The notes below the pieces were generated by a model. That model was not told the origin of the DNA. It saw only the letters and a program-made list of their open reading frames with translations, and did no database searches. From the NCBI RefSeq assembly GCF_000746255.1, contig NZ_JQKW01000006.1, forward strand, positions 186,001 through 250,000: 64,000 bases of DNA. Reading direction: 5' to 3'. A program made the translations under genes and the position numbers. This DNA comes from Thermodesulfobacterium hydrogeniphilum. GTDB lineage: Bacteria > Desulfobacterota > Thermodesulfobacteria > Thermodesulfobacteriales > Thermodesulfobacteriaceae. The first letter of the stretch is position 1. The number at the start of each line of letters is the position of its first letter. Positions 34,998 through 43,266 of this stretch are shown here, one piece after another.

Positions 34998-36393
34998 GGT
35001 TTAATATCTCAAACAACCTATTTACTTCTTTTTCAAAATAAGCACTTGACATAAAGATTAACAAAGTTTTTTCAGAAGAAAATTCCAATAAATTTATATT
35101 TTCATTTAAAAAATAAACTTTTTTACCTTTATTTTTAAGAGATTGTGATATATGACACAAGTTAATTCTTTCAGATTTGGGAATATTTTCTATGCCAGGA
35201 GGTTCTTTTAAATAAATAACATCAGCTAAAGCTAAATTTTCCTCATATTCTTTTTGAAAAATTTTCCTTTTGCTGGAGTTGGTTCTTGGTTCAAATACAA
35301 GAATAGTATTTTCTGGTTTTATAGCTTTTTGTAATTCCCTTAAAGTTATTTTTAACGCTGTAGGATGGTGTGCAAAATCATCAATAATTATCAAATTTTT
35401 ATCAGCATAAAGAAGTTCCTGTCTCCTTTTAACTCCAGGAAAATTTTCATAGGCTTGCCATATTTTTGAATCTAAAAGGTTCAACCCATAAATTAAAGCC
35501 AAAACTGAAAGGGCATTTAAAGCATTATATTCTCCGGGAATACTTAAAGAGAATTCCAAAATCTCTTTAAAAGGGGTTTTTGCTTTTATTTTATTAACAA
35601 ATCTATTTTTTTGAAAGGTGGTAATACTTTCCAAAAGAAGAAAATCAGCTTTAGAGTTTTTTCCATAAGAAATACACCTTGCCTTTATAGAAGCCTTAGA
35701 AATTAAACTCTTTAAACAGGAATCATCATAATTATAAATAATAACACCATCCTCAGGAACTAATTCTATAAGTTTTTTAAAGACTATTTTTAAAGAATTA
35801 AGATCTGGATAAACATCAGCATGATCATATTCTAAACTTGTTAAAATAAGACCAAAAGGTTTATAATGTAAAAACTTGGGATTTTTATCAAAAAAAGAAG
35901 AAGGGTATTCATCTCCTTCTATCACCATCCAGGGGTTATTACCAGTTCTAAAATTGGACAAACTGTGTTTTAAAACTCCACCTACCAAATAGCTTGGATC
36001 AAGTTCTGATTTTTCTAAAACATAACTTAAAAGAGCTGTGGTGGTGGTTTTTCCATGAGTTCCTGCACAAACTAAAACCTTTTTATCAAAGAGGATAAAT
36101 TTTTCTAAAAAAGAAGGAAAAGAATATAAAGGAATTTGCAGTTTTTTAGATTCTAAAACCTCGGGATGATCACTTTTTATGGCATTTCCTACAATTACAG
36201 CATTAGGTTTTATATTTATTATATTCTGAGGATCAAATTTATAAACAGGAACACCAAGCTTTCTTAAAATATCAGATGCAGGTGGGTAAACTCTGTCTTT
36301 TTCTGAACCGTATACCTTGAAACCAGAATTTTTTAAGATTCCTGCTACACCACACATTCCAATGCCACCTATCCCGATTAGGAATACTTCCAT
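34984..36393 (-). CDS. mpl: UDP-N-acetylmuramate:L-Ala-gamma-D-Glu-meso-DAP ligase Mpl
   Basis: Mpl reattaches recycled murein tripeptide to UDP-MurNAc, so it belongs to peptidoglycan recycling. The 469-residue Mur-ligase has an N-terminal UDP-binding motif LIGIGGIGMCGVAGIL, the ATP loop CAGTHGKTTTTALLS near residue 110, and EGDEYPSSFFDKNPKFLHYKP near 160. The last distinguishes Mpl from MurC, which has EADESD here, as in the MurC at 50727. A second Mur ligase of this class outside the dcw cluster also fits Mpl. It precedes the kinase gene with a 14-nt overlap. Confidence 0.9.
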   Translation of the reverse strand: MEVFLIGIGGIGMCGVAGILKNSGFKVYGSEKDRVYPPASDILRKLGVPVYKFDPQNIINIKPNAVIVGNAIKSDHPEVLESKKLQIPLYSFPSFLEKFILFDKKVLVCAGTHGKTTTTALLSYVLEKSELDPSYLVGGVLKHSLSNFRTGNNPWMVIEGDEYPSSFFDKNPKFLHYKPFGLILTSLEYDHADVYPDLNSLKIVFKKLIELVPEDGVIIYNYDDSCLKSLISKASIKARCISYGKNSKADFLLLESITTFQKNRFVNKIKAKTPFKEILEFSLSIPGEYNALNALSVLALIYGLNLLDSKIWQAYENFPGVKRRQELLYADKNLIIIDDFAHHPTALKITLRELQKAIKPENTILVFEPRTNSSKRKIFQKEYEENLALADVIYLKEPPGIENIPKSERINLCHISQSLKNKGKKVYFLNENINLLEFSSEKTLLIFMSSAYFEKEVNRLFEILNHEEK

Positions 36394-36406
36394 TTATAGA
36401 ATCCTC

Positions 36407-37201
36407 CTAATCAAAAATAATCTCTATTTCAGGGTTTTTTAAAACACTTATAGCGGATCCACCATTTATAGCAATTTCCAAAAGATTTTCACTTCCAAAA
36501 AGAGCTACCAGCTCTCCTATTTTAGCATATCCATAACTTTTGACTAAAGGCAGCTCCTTTCCATTTACCAAAACTTTAAAAGATTTGACAGCTAAATCTT
36601 TATGAAAATTTGTTATTATATTACCAAAATGATCTACATACCAGATAGACAGTTTATAACCCTTTTCAGTTTTTTCAGGTAAAGGAAAATCAAGTTTTAC
36701 CAAGCTGTCTCTGGAAAGAGGTTGGCTAAAATCATTTAAAGGTTCATTTGCTAAAATATAGGCTACTACAGGAGCAAAAAGATCTCTTCCATGAAAAGTT
36801 GAACTATAAGGTGGTTTTAAGATTTTATTTGGTAGAATTTCAAAAACTTTAAACTCAGAAATTTCTTTATAAATAAGAGTAAATATTCCATTATCAGGGC
36901 CTACAAAAATATAGTCTTGGGTCTGCAATATGATGGCTCTTCTTTCAGTGCCTACTCCAGGGTCAACTATTGCCAAAAATACAGTGTTTGCAGGGAAGTA
37001 TTTATAAGAGAAATATAAAAGCAAAGCAGCTTTACGAATATCCTGAGGAGGAATTTTATGGGTTAAATCTATAAATTTTATTTGAAAAGGTATTTTTAAG
37101 CTTAAAACATGGGTCAGTTCCTGTAAAATTCTACCTTTTACTACTCCTGTATAATGATCTTCTGTTCCAAAATCTGTAAGCAAAGCTACAGTTTTATACA
37201 T
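36407..37201 (-). CDS. S-adenosyl-L-methionine hydroxide adenosyltransferase family (DUF62/SAM hydrolase)
   Basis: Members related to fluorinase and chlorinase hydrolyse SAM to adenosine and methionine. The 264-residue length is normal. Family motifs seen are LLTDFGTEDHYTGVVKG at the N-terminus, IDLTHKIPPQDIRKAALLL near 46, FLAIVDPGVGTERRAI near 77, VGPDNGIFTLIY near 98 and TFHGRDLFAPVVAYI near 135. The cellular purpose of this enzyme family is unsettled. It overlaps the PP-loop gene upstream by 16 nt and lies 13 nt before mpl. Confidence 0.92.
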   Translation of the reverse strand: MYKTVALLTDFGTEDHYTGVVKGRILQELTHVLSLKIPFQIKFIDLTHKIPPQDIRKAALLLYFSYKYFPANTVFLAIVDPGVGTERRAIILQTQDYIFVGPDNGIFTLIYKEISEFKVFEILPNKILKPPYSSTFHGRDLFAPVVAYILANEPLNDFSQPLSRDSLVKLDFPLPEKTEKGYKLSIWYVDHFGNIITNFHKDLAVKSFKVLVNGKELPLVKSYGYAKIGELVALFGSENLLEIAINGGSAISVLKNPEIEIIFD

Positions 37202-38115
37202 TTTACTTTTTCACCTTGCTGAAGTTTTTGTTTTGCCTTTTTGGAGTATTTTATGAGTAGAGATTTTATAAAATCTTCTGGAGGATCTCCTTCTACAATA
37301 ACAGCTGTAGGAGCAGGAACATTCAGAGTAAAAATAGGAAATTTATTTTTAGCAATTTTTTCTATTTTTTGATTTTCTTCTTGATTCCTTCCAAGAACTA
37401 TCCACCAATCATCTTCAAAATAATGTCTTCCCAAAATAAGAAATTGAGCTGTATCATAATTTAAAAGCCTTTTATCTTTAAGAATTTTGAGGACTCTTGT
37501 TCCAATTTGAGGATCATTTAAAAGGCATCCACCAGAGGGGGTAGGAATGTTTTTAATTCCCCATTTTCTGGCGAGTTCCAGTTGAGTGGTTCTTTTTCTT
37601 CCTCTGATGTCCATAAGTTTTTCTCTTTTGACAAGTCCTTTTATTTCTGGTTCAGTAGGAGCTAAAAGTTTAGCACATAGAGGTCTTAAAACCAATCCTT
37701 TTACCCCGGCTTTTTTTTCTATAAGTTCCAAAGCATTTTTATTTTGACTCATAGGTCTTTGCCCTATCACTTCTCCAGTGGCTATGAAATCTACTCTCAA
37801 TTTTTCCATTAATTCTCTGGCTTTTTTAAACATTAAAATTTTACAATCTATACAGGGATTAGCATAATCTCCGTATCCATATTCAGGCTTTTTTAAAATT
37901 TTTAAAAAATCTTCTGTAATATCCTCTATAATACCCTTTTTAAAGTTTAAATCCTTTATTTTTTTATAAAAACTTTCTGGATTTTCTTTATATTTCCAGC
38001 CAAAGAAAGGAGTAATGAATTTGACTGCTATGATTTCTATATTCAATTTTTTTAAAAGAATACCAGCTAAAAGGCTATCTAAACCATCTGAAAAAAGAAG
38101 GATAGTTTTTGCCAT
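37186..38115 (-). CDS. PP-loop ATPase of the tRNA-thiolation type
   Basis: The 309-residue protein begins AKTILLFSDGLDSLLAGILL, an SGGxDS-like PP-loop in which SDGLDS carries the adenylation motif. A CIDCKILMFKKA motif near residue 90 and NIPTPSGGCLLNDP near 190 follow; cysteines of this kind carry the thiol in MnmA- and ThiI-like enzymes. The C-terminal part (GRHYFEDDWWIVLGRNQEEN) resembles the domain found in NFACT/DUF814-type proteins. A role in tRNA sulfur modification is plausible, but the exact base is unknown. It abuts recN, whose last base is the first base of this gene. Confidence 0.78.
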   Translation of the reverse strand: MAKTILLFSDGLDSLLAGILLKKLNIEIIAVKFITPFFGWKYKENPESFYKKIKDLNFKKGIIEDITEDFLKILKKPEYGYGDYANPCIDCKILMFKKARELMEKLRVDFIATGEVIGQRPMSQNKNALELIEKKAGVKGLVLRPLCAKLLAPTEPEIKGLVKREKLMDIRGRKRTTQLELARKWGIKNIPTPSGGCLLNDPQIGTRVLKILKDKRLLNYDTAQFLILGRHYFEDDWWIVLGRNQEENQKIEKIAKNKFPIFTLNVPAPTAVIVEGDPPEDFIKSLLIKYSKKAKQKLQQGEKVKCIKL

Positions 38116-39755
38116 TAGAGTGTGGTTTGTAGAAAATTTTTGGCTAATTTCAAATTGTCAGGATCTCCCAGCATACGGGCTATTTCTTTCAACCTGTCTT
38201 CTCCTTCAACTTTTTCTATTTTAGTCTGTGTTTTATTTTCTTCAATTTTCTTTTCCACTACATAATGGGAATCTGCCAAAGCAGCAATTTGCGGAAGGTG
38301 AGTAATGCATAAAATTTGATAGTTTTTAGAGAGATTTTTGATTTTTTGAGCTACCTTTTTAGCTGTAATTCCACCTATTCCTGTATCTACCTCATCAAAA
38401 ATAAGAGTTCCAGCTCGGGTTTTGTCTTGCATAATGGATTTACAAGCTAAAAAGATGCGGGACAATTCACCCCCTGAAGCTATCTTTTCAAGAGGTTTTA
38501 GAGGAATTCCTGGATTGGGAGAAAATAAAAATTTTACTTCCTCTAAACCTGAAGAGGTTAAATTTTCAATTGCTGGCTCTTTTGAGATCACCTTTATTTT
38601 AAATTCAGCTTTTTCTATTCCAAGATCTTTTAATTCTTTTTTTAACAAGCTTTGTAATTCAGGAGCACCTTTAACCCTTTTTTTACTTAATTGAAAAGCC
38701 AGATCAAAAAGTTCTTTTTTTAATTCTTCCTCTTTTTTCTTTAATTTTTCATATTTTTCCTCTCCAGAATCTAAAAGATTTATCTCATCCTTTAGTTCTT
38801 TCAGTAATTCTATAAGTCCATGTGTATCCCTTTTGTATTTTCTTTTGAGTTTTTCATATCTGGCAAGTCTTTCTTCTATTTCATTTAAATAGGTATCATC
38901 TTCTGGTAGCTGATTTAGGTAGGAGCTAAGATCTCTGTGAATTTCTTTCATTTCATAATAAAAAGAATAAATTTTAGAAAAATAATCTTTAAAACCAGAT
39001 TCAAAGTTGCTTAATTTTTCAAATATAGAAATAATCTGAGAAAGATTATTATCATTTTCTTCAAAAGCAGAAATAAGGATATGTAAATTTTCTTTTAAGA
39101 AACTTAAATTTTTTAATTTTTCTCTTTCTTTAAGAAGTTTATTTTCTTCTTCAGGATCAGGATTTAATTCTTCTAATTCATTGATTTGAAAAAGGATAAA
39201 ATCTTTTTTCAACTGAGCTTCTGCAATTTTATCTTCCAGGATTTTGATTTGAGATAACAAATTTTTATAATCATTGTATAGGTTTTTAAATTTTTCCAGA
39301 AGAGGCTCCAGTCCTAAAAATTGGTCTAAAAATTCAAGCTGTTTTTCAGGATGAAGAAGTGTGTAAAATTCATGCTGACTTGTAAGTATGATCAAATCTT
39401 TGGTGAGATAAGAGAGTTCACTTAAAGTTATGGGAGAGCCATTAACATAAGTTTTTTGTCTTTTAGGAGAGATAATTCGTCTTACATGAATTTCTTCTTG
39501 GGGAGTGTAACCAATGTTTTCAAGTTTTTTAGACAGTTCTTTTCCACCCCAGATAAGAGCTTCAATTTCTCCATTTTCAGCTCCAGGGCGGATATAATTA
39601 CTTCCCCCTTTTTCTCCTAACAGAAGTTTGATAGCTTTTACCAAAAGAGATTTCCCTGCTCCTGTCTCACCTGTAAATACAACAAAACCATTATCTAAAT
39701 CTAAATGAGCTTCTTCTATAAGCACCAAATTTTTAATTTTCAATTCTAAAAGCAT
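38115..39755 (-). CDS. recN: DNA repair protein RecN
   Basis: RecN is an SMC-like ATPase for double-strand break repair. The 546-residue length is normal. Walker A VVFTGETGAGKSLLVKAIKLL lies near residue 27, followed by a long coiled coil (about 150-370) and then the ABC signature IASGGELSRIFLACK near 430. Walker B with TLIFDEVDTGIGG lies near 455, and ITHLPQIAALADSH (H-loop) near 490. It is the first gene of a six-gene minus-strand operon running to 32600 with overlaps throughout. I see no SOS box upstream. Confidence 0.95.
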   Translation of the reverse strand: MLLELKIKNLVLIEEAHLDLDNGFVVFTGETGAGKSLLVKAIKLLLGEKGGSNYIRPGAENGEIEALIWGGKELSKKLENIGYTPQEEIHVRRIISPKRQKTYVNGSPITLSELSYLTKDLIILTSQHEFYTLLHPEKQLEFLDQFLGLEPLLEKFKNLYNDYKNLLSQIKILEDKIAEAQLKKDFILFQINELEELNPDPEEENKLLKEREKLKNLSFLKENLHILISAFEENDNNLSQIISIFEKLSNFESGFKDYFSKIYSFYYEMKEIHRDLSSYLNQLPEDDTYLNEIEERLARYEKLKRKYKRDTHGLIELLKELKDEINLLDSGEEKYEKLKKKEEELKKELFDLAFQLSKKRVKGAPELQSLLKKELKDLGIEKAEFKIKVISKEPAIENLTSSGLEEVKFLFSPNPGIPLKPLEKIASGGELSRIFLACKSIMQDKTRAGTLIFDEVDTGIGGITAKKVAQKIKNLSKNYQILCITHLPQIAALADSHYVVEKKIEENKTQTKIEKVEGEDRLKEIARMLGDPDNLKLAKNFLQTTL

Positions 39756-39808
39756 AAATAGCTTAATTATTTGAAAATTTTAATACAACCAAAGAAAAAA
39801 ACAAGAAA

Positions 39809-39820
39809 TACCACTTCGTA
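39809..39820. repeat. Short intergenic repeat, copy B (TACCACTTCGTA)
   Basis: The 12 bases are identical to the first part of the copy at 11730-11748, and the right arm is not conserved (TGTTAAAA). It lies between recN and the end of the frameshifted AAA-ATPase/nuclease gene. Confidence 0.35.
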
Positions 39821-39830
39821 TGTTAAAAAG

Positions 39831-41380
39831 CTACACCTGCTCCCAAGAAAATCCTACTATGTTTCTTTCCTTCCGACTAAACTCAACCCCTATGAGATAA
39901 ATTTCACGACAAGAATTTTGATACTTCTCATGATACCTTTTTGCTTTAAGCTGCTCTATTGCCTTTCCTTCAGGTTCAAGCTCAACCACCTTAAACTCAA
40001 ATAAATAACACCTATCCTCAAATTTTACTGACATGTCAAGACGGCCAAAACTTGTTGCATCCTCAACCCTCACATCCACTCCTAATGCAGTAAAATATGC
40101 ATAAAACACACTCGCATAATACCCATCATAGTTCTGTATTTCGCTTTTTTTATACCAGTCATAGGGAACAGAGGCAAAAAAACTTTTAAAGATTTGTATT
40201 AAATCCTCTATCTTTCCTTCCTCTAATACTATATACACACGATCAAGTATTCTTTCTTTTTCAGCAGGAACTTTTGTATACCAGTTAAGTAAAGCATCAT
40301 TGAAACTCATTTTTACTTCAAGATTGGGATAGCCAAGCTTATACATTATTCTTGGGCCACGCCTACGCTTTTCTTTAATTGTCAAATATCCAGTTTGGAA
40401 TAAAAGAGACTCTGGTTCTATATAATCCACATCAAAAGAAGCCACCAAATTTTCCCCTGCTTCAAATTCTTCAAGACGGGGAAGGTAAAATTTTTTTCAT
40501 AAAGAAGCTTTATAAGAAAAGTAGGCGTTCCGGTCTCAAACCAGAAGGAGCGGAAGTCTTTTTCTGCGAGAAAAAGAAGGATATCAAAAGGATTATAAAC
40601 AGGTTCTTTAAGCCAAAAATAGCCATTATACCATTTTTTAACTTCTTCAAGATTTATATCTTTTAGTCTTTCAGCGAAGATTATTTCAAATTCATTTTGG
40701 GTATATCCACAGATAGTGCCATATTCAGGATTTAAAGTAATATCTTGCAAATTGTTCAAGCCACTAAAAAGCGAAACCTTGCTGAACTTAGAAACTCCTG
40801 TAATGAAGACAAACTTAAGGTAAGGGTCTGCATCTTTGAGAACAGAATAGAAGTTTTTGAGGCATTCCCGCATTTCTATGGCAATTTCAGGATTTTCAAT
40901 GTTGTCAAGGATGGGTTTATCGTATTCATCTATGAGAACTACTACTTTTTGGTTGTATTTGCGGTAGAGTTTTAGAATAAGTTCTTCAAAACGTTTTTCA
41001 AAACGTTTGTTATATAGTTTTTCAGCAAGTTCAACTTCATAGTCCTCAGTAAAGCGTCTTAGGATAAAAAAAATAGTTTCAATAAGTTCTTCTTTTGATT
41101 TTACAACTCCAGCTCCAAAACTTATGTAAATAACAGGATACTTCTTAGACCAGTCCCAGTGGTTTTCTAAATAAAGTCCAGTAAAAAGCTCTTTGCGACC
41201 AAGAAATGCCTGTCTTAGGGTGTCCAGAAAAAGAGATTTTCCAAATCTTCTTGGACGAGAGAGAAAAAAGTATTTACCCTCATTTGCAAGTTTTTCCACA
41301 AAAGGACTTTTATCTACATAATAATACCTTTCAGTTCTTATAACTTCAAAACTTTGAATTCCTATAGGAAGTTTTTTCAT
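39831..41380 (-). pseudogene. AAA-ATPase-like / DUF1703 PD-(D/E)XK nuclease-superfamily gene with frameshift
   Basis: The 5' frame (41380 to 40418) encodes an ATPase domain with PIGIQSFEVIRTERYYYVDKS, Walker A SRPRRFGKSLFL and Walker B VVVLIDEYDKPI. The 3' part (about 40490 to 39831), in another frame, encodes LLFQTGYLTIKEK and a PD-(D/E)XK core, GRLDMSVKFEDRCYLFEFKV. One extra base, or a -1 slip, at the A7-T4 run near 40488-40498 would join the frames and restore YLPRLEEFEAGENLVASFD. The lesion may be a real mutation, a sequencing error in a homopolymer, or a recoding site (GAA AAA AAT). The family is common in multi-copy in anaerobes, and its function is unclear. Confidence 0.8.
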
Positions 41381-41545
41381 AAAATGAAATATATATTATA
41401 AATACAAATTTTTATTTATAAAATCCAGCCCTACAAAATGATAATTTGAAAAATTTCCCATTTAATATGTTAAAAAAATTTTAAAAATAATTCAGATTTT
41501 TAGAAAAATTTTATCAAAAAAGATTCTAATTCTTTAAATTTCCTC

Positions 41546-41607
41546 TTGACTTTTTCTTAATTTTTTAATAAGCTTAAGTGGTATAAAGTGGTAAAAAGTG
41601 GAAAAAA
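41546..41607 (+). promoter_or_regulatory. mraZ promoter and triple MraZ operator
   Basis: A TTGACT -35 (41546-41551) is followed by an AT-rich spacer. Three direct repeats of period exactly 10 nt come next: AAGTGGTATA, AAGTGGTAAA, AAGTGGAAAA (41576-41605), with GTGG cores at 41578, 41588 and 41598. MraZ proteins bind GTGG/TGGG-type direct repeats of 10-nt period upstream of their own gene, so this is very probably an autoregulatory operator. A TATAAA at 41582-41587 lies between boxes 1 and 2 and may be the -10, in which case bound MraZ would cover it. The mraZ ATG follows box 3 by 6 nt. Confidence 0.8.
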
Positions 41608-42072
41608 ATGTTTAGAGGAAAATTTAAACACAATATAGATAATAAAGGAAGGTTTAGTCTCCCTTCTAAATTCAGGGAAGTTCTTAGAGTTAAATATGGA
41701 AGTGAAAATCTGGTAATTACTAATTATCCTGATTGTTTAGTAGCTTATCCTATAGAAGAGTGGCAAAAAATTGAAGAAAAATTATTAAGTCTTCCTTGGG
41801 ATGTTCCTGAAGTAAGGCAATATGTTAGATATTTCTTAGGCTCTGCAGAAGAGTGTCAGCCAGATAGACAGGGAAGAATACTTCTTCCTCAGTCTCTTAG
41901 AGAAGAAATAAAACTGGAAAAAGAGGTTATCCTTTTAGGAATGTTAAATCACTTTGAAATATGGAATCCTAAGGATTTAGAAGAAAGATTCAGAGAAACT
42001 AAAAGCAATTTCAATCAAATTATGCAAATTATAAATCCTTATTTAACAGGGGTTAAAAATTTACCATCATGA
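41608..42072 (+). CDS. mraZ: Transcriptional regulator MraZ
   Basis: The 154-residue protein has two tandem SpoVT/AbrB-like half-domains, each with the DXXGR signature: NIDNKGRFSLPSKFRE near residue 11 and QPDRQGRILLPQSLREEI near 92. MraZ forms a ring and represses the dcw cluster by binding direct repeats before its own gene; these are present here. No strong ribosome-binding site precedes the ATG, since the upstream bases belong to operator box 3, so initiation may be weak or leader-short. It overlaps the proposed start of mraW by 14 nt. Confidence 0.95.
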   Translation: MFRGKFKHNIDNKGRFSLPSKFREVLRVKYGSENLVITNYPDCLVAYPIEEWQKIEEKLLSLPWDVPEVRQYVRYFLGSAEECQPDRQGRILLPQSLREEIKLEKEVILLGMLNHFEIWNPKDLEERFRETKSNFNQIMQIINPYLTGVKNLPS

Positions 42073-42919
42073 GCCAGTTTTATTAAAAGAAGTTCTGGAG
42101 TGGTTAAAAGTGGAAAAAGACAAAATTTATGTAGATGGAACTGTAGGATTAGGAGGACATAGTGAAGCTATTTTAGAAGCCTCTTCTCCTACAGGTATTC
42201 TGTATGGATTTGAATGGAATGAAGACTCTTTTAAACTGGCAAAAGAACGTTTGAGTAAATATGGTTCCAGGATAAAACTTTTCAATAAGAGTTTTATTTA
42301 TATAAAAGAAGAATTAAAAAAACAGGGAGTTTTAGCAGATGCTATTCTTTTAGACCTTGGTATTTCTTCTTTTTTGTTAGAAGGATCTGGAAGAGGATTT
42401 TCTTTTCAAAAAGATGAGCTCTTAGATATGAGAATGAGTTATACTATAGATCTTACAGCAAAGAAAATTTTAAATTCCTATACTTTTGAAGAGCTTAAGC
42501 AAGTATTTTTAAAAGGAGAAGTGCCAAGAGCAGAAAAGTTTGCCAAATTTATTTGTGAAAAAAGAAAAAGAGAACCTTTTGAAACTACTCAGGATCTTGT
42601 AAAAGCGGTAAAAGAATTCTATAAAACCTCTAAAAAAGACTTATTAGCAATTATTTTCCAAAGTTTAAGAATTGAAGTTAATCAAGAGCTTAAAAATTTG
42701 GAAGTGGCTTTAAAAGAACTTCCAGATATATTAAAACCTTCAGGAAGAATAGCTATAATATCTTTTCATTCCTTAGAAGATAGATTGGTGAAGTTTGCTT
42801 TTAAAGGAGATCCCAGAATAAAAGTTCTTACCAAAAAACCCATTATTCCTTCCCAGGAAGAAATAAAAAGAAACCCAAGAGCAAGAAGTGCTAAAATGAG
42901 AGTGGGGGAAAGAATATGA
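42059..42919 (+). CDS. rsmH: 16S rRNA (cytosine-1402-N4)-methyltransferase RsmH/MraW, probable ATT start
   Basis: It methylates C1402 of 16S rRNA. Motifs: VDGTVGLGGHSEAIL (SAM loop), LLDLGISSFLLEGSGRGFSF, and ISFHSLEDRLVKFAF near the C-terminus. The first in-frame standard start is GTG at 42110, but that would delete the conserved N-terminus YHHEPVLLKEVLEWL, which is encoded immediately upstream. The frame upstream opens at a TAA (42044-42046) and has no ATG, GTG or TTG. ATT at 42059 lies 6 nt after AGGGG, an ideal spacing, giving 286 residues, close to the usual length. Initiation at ATT is therefore the most likely reading, with a 14-nt overlap with mraZ. Confidence 0.88.
   Translation: MYHHEPVLLKEVLEWLKVEKDKIYVDGTVGLGGHSEAILEASSPTGILYGFEWNEDSFKLAKERLSKYGSRIKLFNKSFIYIKEELKKQGVLADAILLDLGISSFLLEGSGRGFSFQKDELLDMRMSYTIDLTAKKILNSYTFEELKQVFLKGEVPRAEKFAKFICEKRKREPFETTQDLVKAVKEFYKTSKKDLLAIIFQSLRIEVNQELKNLEVALKELPDILKPSGRIAIISFHSLEDRLVKFAFKGDPRIKVLTKKPIIPSQEEIKRNPRARSAKMRVGERI
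42099..42118 (+). promoter_or_regulatory. Second MraZ-like operator inside the start of mraW
   Basis: AGTGGTTAAAAGTGGAAAAA here matches 19 of 20 bases of the operator at 41587-41606. The two GTGG cores are again 10 nt apart. It lies in coding sequence for residues WLKVEKD. It could be a second MraZ site or chance reuse of an A-rich motif. Confidence 0.45.
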
Positions 42920-43266
42920 TAGTAAATAAAGCTTTGCATTACAAACCTGATCTGGAGTATAATAATATAAAATCAAAATCCAAGAAAAAAAAAGAAAAAG
43001 TTTCTTTTAAAGAGCTACTTAAGGAATTCTTTTTAAATGTAGCTCTGTTATTCTTTGCTATTTTGACTGTTATTTTTACAGCAGGTATAGCTTATAAAAG
43101 CTATATACTTTTTAAATTGAAAAAAGAAGTTTATAAATTAACTCAGGAAAATCAAAAATTGGTAAAAAAATACCAATATCTGACCTCACGAGATATAGTT
43201 TTAGAAAAGGCTAAAAAATTAGGACTTAGGCCGCCTCAAAATCGGGATTATCTGAGGTTAGAATGA
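42916..43266 (+). CDS. ftsL: Cell division protein FtsL
   Basis: The 116-residue bitopic protein has a lysine-rich cytoplasmic N-terminus, a single transmembrane helix (about 42-62, LNVALLFFAILTVIFTAGIAY), and a periplasmic leucine-zipper-like helix (LKKEVYKLTQENQKLVKKYQ). FtsL works with FtsB and FtsQ to control septal peptidoglycan synthesis. The identification is by size, topology and position between mraW and ftsI, as is usual for this poorly conserved protein. It overlaps both neighbours by 4 nt. Confidence 0.82.
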   Translation: MIVNKALHYKPDLEYNNIKSKSKKKKEKVSFKELLKEFFLNVALLFFAILTVIFTAGIAYKSYILFKLKKEVYKLTQENQKLVKKYQYLTSRDIVLEKAKKLGLRPPQNRDYLRLE

